Assembly (NCBI GenBank): GCA_017609645.1
Contig: JAFCDQ010000001.1
Coordinates: 124,001-188,000, forward strand
Direction of reading: 5' to 3'
DNA: 64,000 nucleotides
Source: Candidatus Woesearchaeota archaeon
GTDB lineage: Archaea; Nanobdellota; Nanobdellia; Woesearchaeales; ARS49
In this document: piece by piece, positions 43,476 through 53,026 of the stretch
How the letters are laid out: each line of letters starts with the position of its first letter
Position numbering within the stretch: position 1 is the first letter of the stretch
Notes under the pieces: generated by a model
Database searches by the model: none
What the model saw: only the letters and a program-made list of their open reading frames with translations
What the model was told of the DNA's origin: nothing
Position numbers and translations under genes: made by a program

Positions 43476-45113
43476 ATGGTTATTGGAAAAGCAACAAAAT
43501 GGACAGGATCTAGGCTATTACTAATTATATTAGGACTTGTTGGATTCATAATTCCAACAATAATTCTCGGCACACCAAACGGAATATTAGTTGGCGGCGG
43601 GATATTGGTGTTCTTTGTTATAATATTTGCCATCACAAAAATAGCAAAAAAAACACCTGACGAAAAATTCAGCGCAGCATGGTGGAAAAAAGAAATGTAC
43701 GGTGAAAAACACACCGTAGGCAAATCCTTAATAAAAATAGTATTTATTGTTCTAATAAGCTCAGCATTTTTTTTACTAAACACCTTAACAAGATGGGTGT
43801 CTGCAGACATCTCATTCGGGGCAAGCATCATACTAGGACTAATACTAGCAGTAATATTCTTTGGTGCTCCAACAAAAATATTCACAGGCACAGCAGTACT
43901 AATAGGACTTCCTGCAGGATTTTGGCTGCTAACCTTAATTAAAGCACCACCGATAGTAATGGCATTATTCTTATTATTTTATTTAGTATTATTTCCAATA
44001 GCCCTGCCAAAAATAGGATGGATATTCACAATACTAGGAATCATAGGAATTGTAGTATTATTAGTAACTGCTCCAAAAGTCCAATTATTAGGTGCAGAAA
44101 ACGCACTAACAGAAGTACAATCAGGATTCATAGAAATAGGAACCTGGTTTGAAACACAATGGGAAAAAATCAAAAAAGGAGGCGAAAGAGTCTTTGAAGG
44201 AACATTAGGAGAAGGCTATTTTGAGGGAGAAGTACAAGAAGCAGCAGGGAAAAATTTAGGAGTATTCATAGATGAATTTAGATCAATCTCGCCCACATAT
44301 CGAGAAGGAGAACCCATATTATTATTCTCACAAATAAGAGCCGAAACAATAACAGATGAACCCATAAATATAATAACAGAGTGCTCACTTGACGGCAAAA
44401 AAGGAACCATAACCCCTCCACACGCAGCAAATTTTTTAGTAGAGACCTCTGCAATAGAAAACATAAACTGTGACTTTGAAGGTGATGCAACAAAATTCTC
44501 AGCAGGAAATTACAAAGCAAAACTAAGCATAGGCTTTGACTTCACAACAAACGCATTTGTCAAAGCATACTTCATGGACCAACAAAAACTAAGAGAATTC
44601 AGATCACAAAACCTAGATCCTGCAGAAGAATTTGGATTTGAAACAAACCCAACAGCAGTCTATACAGCAGGACCAATAATGATAGGAATGAACCTAGGAA
44701 GAATGCCATTAGGAGTTCAAGAAGAAATAGGAAGCGGACCAAATCTGTTACTCACATTAGAAAACATGTGGAATGGAAAAATAAAAAAACTCAAAAACAT
44801 AATAATAACATCTCCAGTAGGAATAAAACTAGACAAAGCATATCCTGGAGGCGTAATGCCAGAAAAATGCACAGGATGTGAAAAAGGAAGCCAAGAATGC
44901 ATATGCACTTATGATTTAGAAAAATCAACAAAAGACAGCCTAGGAAAAAACATAATAACACTAAGCTTTCATACAGAAATAATAGATCCTGCCGCACTAA
45001 TAGGCACAGCACCAGCAAGCTTTAAAACATTCAAAGTCAGCATGGATTATGATTATGTAATAGAAGAACAAATGGGAATAACCATAAAAAGAAAAATAGG
45101 TGGAACCGCATAA
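43476..45113 (+). CDS. Seven-pass membrane protein with extracytoplasmic beta domain
   Basis: 545 residues. About seven hydrophobic segments in residues 10-205, then a 330-residue soluble domain with cysteines CTGCEKGSQECICTY. Its end (MDYDYVIEEQMGITIKRKI) matches the C-terminal strand pattern of the three lipoproteins that follow (YGYM...DITIQKK and similar), so the Ig-like ending is shared. Stop and next start overlap (TAATG). Not a recognised transporter. Confidence 0.6.
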   Translation: MVIGKATKWTGSRLLLIILGLVGFIIPTIILGTPNGILVGGGILVFFVIIFAITKIAKKTPDEKFSAAWWKKEMYGEKHTVGKSLIKIVFIVLISSAFFLLNTLTRWVSADISFGASIILGLILAVIFFGAPTKIFTGTAVLIGLPAGFWLLTLIKAPPIVMALFLLFYLVLFPIALPKIGWIFTILGIIGIVVLLVTAPKVQLLGAENALTEVQSGFIEIGTWFETQWEKIKKGGERVFEGTLGEGYFEGEVQEAAGKNLGVFIDEFRSISPTYREGEPILLFSQIRAETITDEPINIITECSLDGKKGTITPPHAANFLVETSAIENINCDFEGDATKFSAGNYKAKLSIGFDFTTNAFVKAYFMDQQKLREFRSQNLDPAEEFGFETNPTAVYTAGPIMIGMNLGRMPLGVQEEIGSGPNLLLTLENMWNGKIKKLKNIIITSPVGIKLDKAYPGGVMPEKCTGCEKGSQECICTYDLEKSTKDSLGKNIITLSFHTEIIDPAALIGTAPASFKTFKVSMDYDYVIEEQMGITIKRKIGGTA

Positions 45114-46051
45114 TGAAACTAAAAAAAATAATATTGATGCTAACTTTTATCCTTTTAATATCCTGCACTTTACAAGACATAGAATTCAAATCACCTTTCC
45201 AAAAACAAGCAAAAATAGAAGAATTTTCAGAATATCAAACAGGAAAACAAGGACTAGCAATCAGATTTGCAGAAGAAGCTGTGCAAACAAAAGTAAGAGA
45301 AACAAGCTTATTTGACCTAGTATTTGAACTGCAAAACAAAGGATTTAGCGACATAACAAGAGGTTTATACAAACTAATAACTGAAGAACAATACATAAGA
45401 ACTGAAAGGCCGCAAGGAGTATTTTTACTAAAAGGCAAAAGCCCATACAATCCTATGGGGGAAATAAAAAGAATAAACTTTCCTGCAAAAGCAGGATTAA
45501 TAGACCAAGAACAAATATATGAATTTCCTGTAAAAACAACATTAGTTGCATGCTATGCATATGAAACAATCGCAACAACAGGAATATGCATAGACCCTGA
45601 CGTAAAAGGAATAAAAAAAGACAAAGCCTGCGAGATGGAAGAAATAAGCTTAAGCGACGGACAAGGCGCACCAGTAGCAGTAACAAAAATAATACCAAGA
45701 ATGGAATTCACAGAAAGAGGCGCTGTTCCCACATTTGAAATATACATAGAAAATGCAGGAGAAGGACAAGTAATATCAGAAAACTACATAGAAAATGCCT
45801 GCGGATCAAAACCAAGAACCAACATACAAGATTATAATAAAGCAGAAATAGAAGTAATCTTATCAGACAAAATACTAACCTGCGAACCATCTGCACTAGA
45901 AATAAAAAAATACAAAGAAACAAGAATATACTGCGAACAAAAAACAACAACCCAAAGAAGCGCAGCATATACTGCGCCGCTGCAAATAAAAATAAATTAT
46001 GGATACATGACAAGTGGTTATGGGGACATAACAATCCAAAAAAAAGGCTGA
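45113..46051 (+). CDS. Lipoprotein paralogue 1 of envelope cassette
   Basis: 312 residues. The signal MKLKKIILMLTFILLISC ends in a lipobox (LISC) with Cys18 as acylation site. The mature part has the family motif VACYAYETIATTGICIDPDV near residues 145-165 and two beta-sandwich-like regions. Paralogous to the next two genes by the C-x-Y...CI-DP motif. Function unknown, anchored outside the membrane by lipid. Confidence 0.62.
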   Translation: MKLKKIILMLTFILLISCTLQDIEFKSPFQKQAKIEEFSEYQTGKQGLAIRFAEEAVQTKVRETSLFDLVFELQNKGFSDITRGLYKLITEEQYIRTERPQGVFLLKGKSPYNPMGEIKRINFPAKAGLIDQEQIYEFPVKTTLVACYAYETIATTGICIDPDVKGIKKDKACEMEEISLSDGQGAPVAVTKIIPRMEFTERGAVPTFEIYIENAGEGQVISENYIENACGSKPRTNIQDYNKAEIEVILSDKILTCEPSALEIKKYKETRIYCEQKTTTQRSAAYTAPLQIKINYGYMTSGYGDITIQKKG

Positions 46052-46055
46052 ACAC

Positions 46056-46997
46056 ATGATAAAAAAAATAATACTTGCCATAAGTTTATTGATGCTAATA
46101 AGCTGTCAATTAGTGCCAACAACACAACAACAAGAACCAATATATACCGAAAACTTCAGAACCGGAACAGAAGGCACCAGACTAAACTTTATCAAAAATC
46201 TTCCGCCAGAAAAATTACTAGACACAGAACCATTTACAGCAATGATAGAACTAACGAATGAAGGCACACACACTTTAGGAGGTGCTGGTGACAAAATATA
46301 TTTAGCAGGCTTTGACCCTGCAATAATACAAGGCATCTCAACAACAGGACAACAAATACCGCAACTAGAAGGAAGAAGCCAATACATATATGAGCCTAGC
46401 GTAGATGCAGTGCAATTCAAAGGCACAATAAGAGACCTTTCAAGCTTAAGAATGGACAAATACAAAGCAACCATAGTTGCGACAGCATGTTATTCATATG
46501 AAACAATAGCAACAGCACAAGTATGCATAGACCCAGACCCTTATTCAGCAACAGCAAAACAAAAAGTTTGCACACCTGAAGACACATTTTTAGGAACTCA
46601 AGGAGCACCAATAGCAGTAGAAGAAGTAAAAGTAATACCAAGCAAAGGCACAACAAGATTCAGAATACACGTAAGAAACGCAGGATATGGAGACTCATAC
46701 AAAAATGGAATAGACTACTTACAAAAATGCAGCCCATACTCAACAGGACTGGCATTTGATGAAATAGATTACATACAAGTAGGAGATGTCACAATATCAG
46801 GCACAAACATAAAACCCACATGCAAACCATTAGATTCAACAGGACATCTAAGACTAACTAATGGCGCAGGAGTGCTGATTTGCGAATTAAAAAACATAAG
46901 AGGACAAACGCCATATATGACCCCATTATCCATACTCTTAAGATATGGCTACAGAAATTCAATATTCCAAGAAATAGAAATCCTGCCAACGAGATAA
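46056..46997 (+). CDS. Lipoprotein paralogue 2 of envelope cassette
   Basis: 313 residues. Lipobox LISC at residues 14-17 follows MIKKIILAISLLM. Shares with paralogue 1 the segments FRTGTEGTRLNF, ELTNEGTHTLGG and ACYSYETIATAQVCIDPDP, the strongest pairwise likeness in the cassette. Begins 4 nt after the preceding stop. Beta-rich, no transmembrane segment besides the signal. Confidence 0.62.
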   Translation: MIKKIILAISLLMLISCQLVPTTQQQEPIYTENFRTGTEGTRLNFIKNLPPEKLLDTEPFTAMIELTNEGTHTLGGAGDKIYLAGFDPAIIQGISTTGQQIPQLEGRSQYIYEPSVDAVQFKGTIRDLSSLRMDKYKATIVATACYSYETIATAQVCIDPDPYSATAKQKVCTPEDTFLGTQGAPIAVEEVKVIPSKGTTRFRIHVRNAGYGDSYKNGIDYLQKCSPYSTGLAFDEIDYIQVGDVTISGTNIKPTCKPLDSTGHLRLTNGAGVLICELKNIRGQTPYMTPLSILLRYGYRNSIFQEIEILPTR

Positions 46998-47066
46998 AAA
47001 ATTTCTTAATTTATCTACGCCCTTAGAACGAAACATTTAAAATATAATAATAATTAATAAAAGACA

Positions 47067-48014
47067 ATGACCAAAAAAGTGGTGATAATCGGAGTCATAA
47101 TTCTATTAACGCTATTAATAGGCTGTGAAACAAAAGAAGCAGAAGAAACAGTCAAAATCGACAATCCATTCATTGGAGGAACACAAGGAATTGAAGTAAC
47201 CTTTGAAAACTTAAGAGCAGATGTAAGAGACCAAACACAAGATCCATTTGATATCATACTAAAAATAGAAAACAAAGGAGAAACAGACATACCTAAAGAA
47301 TACTTACAAGCAAGAATATCAGGAATCAATCCGGCAGAATTTGGAAAATCACCATTAGATCTAATAAAAAATGCTGAAGACGCAGCAATAGGACAAAAAA
47401 AGAGTCCTGAAGGAGAAATAATACCAAACCCTCCATCATTCATAGAATTCTTAGGACTCAATTATCAACAAAAAATCACAGGAACACAAATAACATTCCC
47501 ATTAAAAGCAGACATCTGCTATAACTATATAACAAAAGGCATAGGAAAACTATGCATAAGAGAAGACATACTAAACCCAGAACAAGACGGCATATGTGAA
47601 GTAACAGGAGACAAAACAGTATACTCCTCGTCAGCACCAATACAAATAGCAAACCTAAAAGAAAGCGCAAGATCACAAAACAAAATAGGATTCACATTTG
47701 AAATATTAAACGCAGGAGATGGAAATGTATACAAACAAAAAACTTCCTGCACCAAAGCAAAAAGACAAAACGAAAACAAACTATTCCTAAGAGTAAAAAC
47801 AAACTTACAAGGATTAAAATGTGTAGGTTTAAATGCAGTAGGTTCCGACCTTTCAGAAGGAGAAATCACACTATATGCAAATAGCAGAGTCGTAAGCTGC
47901 ACACAAGAAACACCTATCAATGACTTTGAACAAGTAATACAAATATCAGCAGAATATGATTATGAAATAAGTAAAACAAGCCAAATAATTGTCAAGAGTG
48001 CTGGAGTAGCGTAA
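47067..48014 (+). CDS. Lipoprotein paralogue 3 of envelope cassette
   Basis: 315 residues. Signal MTKKVVIIGVIILLTLLIGC with lipobox LIGC. The same layout as its siblings, with TQGIEVTFENLRAD, LKIENKGETDIP and ICYNYITKGIGKLCI, but more diverged. It has its own 69-bp upstream gap with ACATTTAAAATAT as a possible promoter, so it may be transcribed separately. The end overlaps the convergent rfcS by 23 nt. Confidence 0.62.
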   Translation: MTKKVVIIGVIILLTLLIGCETKEAEETVKIDNPFIGGTQGIEVTFENLRADVRDQTQDPFDIILKIENKGETDIPKEYLQARISGINPAEFGKSPLDLIKNAEDAAIGQKKSPEGEIIPNPPSFIEFLGLNYQQKITGTQITFPLKADICYNYITKGIGKLCIREDILNPEQDGICEVTGDKTVYSSSAPIQIANLKESARSQNKIGFTFEILNAGDGNVYKQKTSCTKAKRQNENKLFLRVKTNLQGLKCVGLNAVGSDLSEGEITLYANSRVVSCTQETPINDFEQVIQISAEYDYEISKTSQIIVKSAGVA

Positions 48015-48951
48015 ACTGAGCAAGCAAGGCTTCTAATTGAATAAACTCATCTGCACCTTCAACCATTCTAAACTCAATCTCTCCACATTTATCAATAAGA
48101 CAAACTTTTTCCTTATCTTCAATCTTAAGCTCCCAAATAGTTTTTTGAATCTGCTTAATAATATCAATTCCAGATAAACCATACTTCAACATAATATTAA
48201 GAAGCTTGTCCTTTGCCTTAGAAAAATCACCTTTAACTGCAACATCTAATGCATCTTTTAATTCAACAGGCTTGGCAAAAGACGCTAAACTATAAATAGT
48301 TTCAGTAGTTATCTTTTCACCAAGAACTGCGCAACTCTGCAAAGTGTTCTTCATTTTTCTGCCATCACCATGAGCAACCTCAACCAAAGCATTCAAAGCA
48401 GAATCTTCAAGATTAACTTTTTCTTCTTTAGCAATAAACTTCGCCAAAGCCAACATGTCCTCATCTGGCAGAGGTCTAAAACGAAAAACAGCACAACGAC
48501 TTTGAATAGGATCAAGAATCTTAGAACTATAATTAGCAGCAAGAATAAACCTGCACGAATTAGAATAATTTTCCATAGTTCTTCTTAACGCCTGCTGAGC
48601 CTCTTTAGTGAGGGCATCACACTCATCCAAAAAAATAATCTTAAAAGGAACATCACCAATTGCTTTAGTACGCGCAAAATTCTTAACCTTATTACGAATA
48701 ACATCAATACCCCTCTCATCAGAAGCATTAAACTCAACAAAATTCTCCTTCCAAGAATCGCCAAACAAAGAACGCGCAATTACAATAGCTAAAGTAGACT
48801 TTCCAACACCTGCAGGGCCTGCGAACAACAAATGAGGTAAATTCTTCTGATTAACAAAAGCCCTAATCTTAGAAACAATAACCTCCTGGCCCTTAACTTC
48901 ATCAAAAGTTCTAGGACGATACTTCTCAATCCAAATAGATGATTCTGACAT
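47992..48951 (-). CDS. rfcS: Replication factor C small subunit
   Basis: 319-residue AAA+ clamp-loader subunit. Walker A is AGPAGVGKST (about residues 45-54), Walker B is IIFLDECDAL, and the SRC motif (SRCAVFRF) follows. Loads the sliding clamp onto primed DNA with a large subunit not seen here. No intein. GGGGGTATTTAATG gives a binding site close to the ATG. Confidence 0.95.
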   Translation of the reverse strand: MSESSIWIEKYRPRTFDEVKGQEVIVSKIRAFVNQKNLPHLLFAGPAGVGKSTLAIVIARSLFGDSWKENFVEFNASDERGIDVIRNKVKNFARTKAIGDVPFKIIFLDECDALTKEAQQALRRTMENYSNSCRFILAANYSSKILDPIQSRCAVFRFRPLPDEDMLALAKFIAKEEKVNLEDSALNALVEVAHGDGRKMKNTLQSCAVLGEKITTETIYSLASFAKPVELKDALDVAVKGDFSKAKDKLLNIMLKYGLSGIDIIKQIQKTIWELKIEDKEKVCLIDKCGEIEFRMVEGADEFIQLEALLAQFTLLQHS

Positions 48952-48996
48952 TAAATACCCCCTAAATAAAAGAGAAAAATCAACTGATTTATAAAA

Positions 48997-49260
48997 TTAT
49001 AGCAGGTCTTCTTCGCTTATGACCATAAAGTCTCCCATAGCAATAACAGCGCTAAACGGAACTAAATATTCTCCAGTCTTGCTTTTTTCTAATTCAAGCT
49101 TATCACTATATTGAGTTGGATTTTTCAAAACAATATGAATTAATTCTCCACTTTTAACTTCAAAAACAATATCTCCAACTTCACCAAATCTCTTGCCAGA
49201 TTTGCTAACCACTGTCTTTCCAATCACCTGTTTTGCTAATTTTTTAACATCATCAGTCAT
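48997..49260 (-). CDS. PRC-barrel domain protein
   Basis: 87 residues from ATG 49260 (MTDDVKKLAKQVIGKTVVSK). An upstream in-frame start adds 21 residues that look unrelated. The sequence SGKRFGEVGDIVFEVKSGEL with LVPFSAVIAMGDFMVI is a PRC barrel, a small beta-barrel seen in RNA processing (RimM) and in many stand-alone archaeal proteins. Next to PAN and RFC, role unknown. Confidence 0.85.
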   Translation of the reverse strand: MTDDVKKLAKQVIGKTVVSKSGKRFGEVGDIVFEVKSGELIHIVLKNPTQYSDKLELEKSKTGEYLVPFSAVIAMGDFMVISEEDLL

Positions 49261-49353
49261 AATATCCACCTTAGACTGGGGAATTTTATTAGATATATAA
49301 AACTTTCTTTTCATCAGTAACATTTAAATATCAGATATGACAATTTACCACGA

Positions 49354-50490
49354 ATGACTGAAAACAAATTACAAAATATAGTTTATACCCATGTAACTCA
49401 GATCAGCGATCTAGAAGAAGAAAATAAATTCCTAAAAGATAGCCTGGAAAGCCTAGAAAAAGAACTACAAAAATACAAAAAAACACCCTTGATCGCTTGT
49501 GAAATAAGAGATATAATAGAAGATAAAGCACTAGTAAGACTGCCAAATGGAAATGAATTTTTAGTAGATGTATCAACTAATTGTGAAAGCCCTTTACTGC
49601 CAGGCGAATCTGTATTAGCAGAACAAAAAAACCTGACAATTGTAAAAAAAGTCAAAAGCAAAAAGAATTTTGATGTAGAAAAATTTGTAATAATAGAAAA
49701 ACCAAAAACAAGCTGGGATGTAGTTGGCGGATTAGAACAACAAAGAATTGAAATACAAGAAGTCATAGAACTACCATTAAAAAAACCAGAATTATTCAAA
49801 AAAGTAGGAATAGAACCTCCAAAAGGAATATTATTGCACGGGCCGCCAGGAACAGGAAAAACACTGCTTGCAAAAGCAGTAGCAGCAAGCACAGACAGCA
49901 CATTCATAGAAGTTGTAGCATCTGAACTAGTGCAAAAATTCATAGGAGAAGGCGCAAAATTAGTCAAAGAAATATTCCAACTTGCCAGAGAAAAAGCACC
50001 AAGCATCATATTCATAGATGAACTAGACGCAATCGCAGCAACAAGAATAGAACTAGGAACAAGCGGAGAGCGCGAAGTACAAAGAACATTCATGCAATTA
50101 CTAGCAGAAATAGACGGCTTCAAAGCCTTGGGAAATGTCAAAATAATAGGATGCACCAACAGAAAAGATGTGCTAGACCCTGCAATAGTGCGGCCAGGAA
50201 GACTAGACCGATTAATACAAGTCCCTCTGCCAAATGAAGAAGCCAGAAAAGAAATACTAAATATACATTCTAAAAATTTAACAATGTTAAAAGTGGATTT
50301 AGACAAAATAAATAAACTAATGGAAGAATTCAGCGGAGCAGAAATAAAATCAACAGTAACAGAAGCAGGATATTTTGCAATACGAAGCAAGAGAACAAAA
50401 GTAACAGAAAAAGACTTTATGAGTGCTATTGACAAAATAAAAGAAGAAGATTTAACAGAAAGCAGAGAACACTTAGAAATGTTCGGATAA
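49354..50490 (+). CDS. pan: Proteasome-activating nucleotidase (PAN)
   Basis: 378 residues. Coiled coil (about 5-45), OB domain, and AAA+ domain with Walker A GPPGTGKT, Walker B IIFIDELDAI and an arginine-finger region GREVQ/REVQRTFMQLLAEIDG. Unfolds substrates for the 20S proteasome. The C-terminus is MFG, where the usual HbYX docking motif has Tyr. Phe may substitute, so gate-opening could be weaker. Followed 1 nt later by the AlkD-like gene. Confidence 0.93.
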   Translation: MTENKLQNIVYTHVTQISDLEEENKFLKDSLESLEKELQKYKKTPLIACEIRDIIEDKALVRLPNGNEFLVDVSTNCESPLLPGESVLAEQKNLTIVKKVKSKKNFDVEKFVIIEKPKTSWDVVGGLEQQRIEIQEVIELPLKKPELFKKVGIEPPKGILLHGPPGTGKTLLAKAVAASTDSTFIEVVASELVQKFIGEGAKLVKEIFQLAREKAPSIIFIDELDAIAATRIELGTSGEREVQRTFMQLLAEIDGFKALGNVKIIGCTNRKDVLDPAIVRPGRLDRLIQVPLPNEEARKEILNIHSKNLTMLKVDLDKINKLMEEFSGAEIKSTVTEAGYFAIRSKRTKVTEKDFMSAIDKIKEEDLTESREHLEMFG

Positions 50491-50491
50491 A

Positions 50492-51196
50492 ATGATTATT
50501 TCTGAAATAACAAAAGAACTTAATCAAAACATAGATTGCGCCTATAAAGAAGGAGCAACAAAATTCTTTAAAGAAGAAGTAAAAATATATGGAGTAAGAA
50601 TACCTATAGTAAGAGCGATTGCTCGAAAATATTTTCAAAAAATAAAAAACTGGGAAAAGAAAAAAATATTCTCTTTATGCGAAAAATTACTAAAAAAAGA
50701 TTATGATGTATACAGAACAATAGCATTTGACTGGATTTACAAAATAAAGCAAAAATTTGTAAAAAAAGATTATGATTTGTTTGAGGGTTGGGTCAAGAAA
50801 TATGTGACAAACTGGGCAGCATGTGATGACTTTTGCACACATTCTTTTGGGTATTTAGTCACTGAAAATCCGGAATTACTGCCAAAATTGAGAACAATGG
50901 CAAAATCAAAAAATTTATGGGAAAGAAGAGCTGCAGCAGTAACATTAATACATCCTGTTAAAAGAAAGAAACATTTGGACAAGGTATTTGAAATGGCTAA
51001 AATTTTGTTGAAAGATGAAGAAGATATGGTAAGAAAAGGATATGGATGGATGTTAAAAGAAGCAGCAAATCATTATCAAAAAGAAGTTTTTAATTTTGTG
51101 ATGAAAAATAAAAAAGAAATGCCAAGAACTGCGTTGAGATATGCGATTGAGAAGATGCCTGTTAGTCTGAAGAAAAAAGCCATGAGTAAAAATTAA
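50492..51196 (+). CDS. AlkD-like DNA alkylation repair protein
   Basis: 234 residues made of HEAT-like helical repeats, as in AlkD/AlkC DNA glycosylases. Motifs GVRIPIVRAIARKYF, NWAACDDFCTHSFG and RRAAAVTLIHPV match the family, the second including the catalytic-Asp neighbourhood. Excises alkylated bases in characterised members. Cotranscribed with PAN (1-nt gap). Overlaps trm5 by 4 nt convergently. Confidence 0.85.
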   Translation: MIISEITKELNQNIDCAYKEGATKFFKEEVKIYGVRIPIVRAIARKYFQKIKNWEKKKIFSLCEKLLKKDYDVYRTIAFDWIYKIKQKFVKKDYDLFEGWVKKYVTNWAACDDFCTHSFGYLVTENPELLPKLRTMAKSKNLWERRAAAVTLIHPVKRKKHLDKVFEMAKILLKDEEDMVRKGYGWMLKEAANHYQKEVFNFVMKNKKEMPRTALRYAIEKMPVSLKKKAMSKN

Positions 51197-52020
51197 TTTA
51201 TTTTTGCATCAATACAAACTCTATATACCTTAGGGGCGTGTTCGCCTGCTTTAACTTTTTTTATTATTTTACAAGAACGTTTTAATTTTTTACATTCTGT
51301 TTTAACTTTATTAGCAATTTCATTAAATTCATCTAAAGAACCGAAATCATAATAATGAAGCATACCTCCTTTTTTAACAGCAGGAATACAAAATTTCAAA
51401 AATTCCTCACCACCTTTAGGCATAGCCATAATAACACGATCAAATTTACCTAATTTTGGAACAATCTTTGCAACATCACCTTTAATTGCTTTAATCCTAC
51501 TTTGAAATTTATTTATGCGAATGTTTTCTTCTGCAAATTCATGAGCTTTTGGATTAAGCTCAACAGCAACAATATCACTTGCCCTGCTATGTTTAGCAAA
51601 AATCAAAGGATAAGGCGCCACTCCACTAAAAGCAACTAAAACTTTTTCAGTAGGCTTGATAAGATTAGCAAGTCTAAGCCTTTCATGAGATAATCTTGGA
51701 CTAAAATAACAAGTCTCAACATTTAATCTCATTCTACAACCACTTTCTTTATGCTCTGCAATCTTAGTTCTCTTGCCTGCTAAGAATTTTAATTTAATTC
51801 TTCTAAACTTACCAGAACGAATACCTGCTTTCTTCAAAACAGTATTAATATTCTTCATAGAATCAATAAGAGTTTGCGCAATCTTTTTCTCATACTTTTC
51901 AATATTATCAGAAACTTCAATAATTGCAATTTCGCCAACAGTATCAAAACTCCTCTTAACATCTTTAAGAAATTTCGCAGGAATCTTTCCTTTCAAATTT
52001 TCTTTTAATGAAGGAGTCAT
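51193..52020 (-). CDS. trm5: tRNA (guanine-N1)-methyltransferase Trm5
   Basis: 275 residues. Methylates G37 of tRNA next to the anticodon. SAM-binding motifs are VLVAFSGVAPYPLIFAK and IVAVELNPKAHEFAEENI, and the NPP-like catalytic loop reads AMPKGGEEFL. Somewhat short for aTrm5. It overlaps fen (52017-52020), and FEN1 and Trm5 are likely cotranscribed. Confidence 0.87.
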   Translation of the reverse strand: MTPSLKENLKGKIPAKFLKDVKRSFDTVGEIAIIEVSDNIEKYEKKIAQTLIDSMKNINTVLKKAGIRSGKFRRIKLKFLAGKRTKIAEHKESGCRMRLNVETCYFSPRLSHERLRLANLIKPTEKVLVAFSGVAPYPLIFAKHSRASDIVAVELNPKAHEFAEENIRINKFQSRIKAIKGDVAKIVPKLGKFDRVIMAMPKGGEEFLKFCIPAVKKGGMLHYYDFGSLDEFNEIANKVKTECKKLKRSCKIIKKVKAGEHAPKVYRVCIDAKIN

Positions 52021-53024
52021 AAAAAAGCACCTAAACTTTTTTGCTGAGTGTTAAACTTATCCAAAGCATTATTCACACGAATTTCACTAAAATCAAGCTC
52101 ATCAATTAAAAATTTCTTAATCTTGTCTTTTTTTATAGTGCTCCAAACAAGATTATAATCATCAGTGACGGGCATATCATCAAAAGTTTTCTTAATCTCT
52201 TTAAATTCCTTAAAATCCAAACCAACGTCTTCACAAATCTCTTCTGGCTTTTTATATTTTTTAACAAGTGCCAAAGCTTTTTTAGGACCAATACCTGAAA
52301 CACCTTTAGGATTATAATCAGTGCCAATAAGAATTGCCAAAGTCTTTAACTGATCAATATCAATATCTAATTTTTTAAGATTAGGCCCTAACTCAATCAA
52401 CTCAGGCAATACAGTAACATAAGCAAACTTCTTAGGAAGCTTACGCTTACCAGTAATACTTAAATTTTGTATAACTCTAGGAGTTTCATACAACAAACTA
52501 TCAAAATCCTGACTAGCAACAGCCCAACCACTACCTTTCTTCACCATATAAGATGCCTGAGCCTCACCTTCAGAAGGCGCCTGCACATGAGGAATACCAA
52601 GATAATCAAGAAGTTGTTTAGCCTGATCAACCATCTCTTTAGTAAGCTTAGCTGTACGGCCAGCAAACTTTTTCATGCCAGCAACATCTTCTTCTTTCAT
52701 CGCTTTCTTTAAAGCAACGGCAGCAACGTCCTTAGCCTGAATTCTACGCTCTCTTTCTTTTTGCTTAATCGCAGGAGGCTTGCCGTCAAAAACAAAAACA
52801 AGCTTTATTCCCCTGAGCATCAAATTAGTAACACGAGAAAACAAACCAATTAAATGAGAAGTCGTCACGCCTTTTTTATTAGTAAAAACAGCGCCATCAG
52901 GCCCTCTGATTGTTGTAAGAAACTGATACAACATATTAAAACCATCAACAACAATAATTTTATTTTGCAAATCATCTAACTTAACTTCTTCTCTATCAAA
53001 CAAAACCTTAAGATTAACTCCCAT
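52017..53024 (-). CDS. fen: Flap endonuclease 1
   Basis: 335 residues, structure-specific nuclease removing 5' flaps in lagging-strand synthesis and repair. The N-terminus MGVNLKVLF keeps the catalytic Gly2, and metal residues are in VVDGFNMLY, FVFDGKPP, APSEGEAQASY, ASQDFDSLLY and GTDYNPKGVSGIG. The last residues QKSLGAFL form a PIP box for PCNA. Overlaps trm5 (ATGA). Confidence 0.96.
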   Translation of the reverse strand: MGVNLKVLFDREEVKLDDLQNKIIVVDGFNMLYQFLTTIRGPDGAVFTNKKGVTTSHLIGLFSRVTNLMLRGIKLVFVFDGKPPAIKQKERERRIQAKDVAAVALKKAMKEEDVAGMKKFAGRTAKLTKEMVDQAKQLLDYLGIPHVQAPSEGEAQASYMVKKGSGWAVASQDFDSLLYETPRVIQNLSITGKRKLPKKFAYVTVLPELIELGPNLKKLDIDIDQLKTLAILIGTDYNPKGVSGIGPKKALALVKKYKKPEEICEDVGLDFKEFKEIKKTFDDMPVTDDYNLVWSTIKKDKIKKFLIDELDFSEIRVNNALDKFNTQQKSLGAFL

Positions 53025-53026
53025 CT

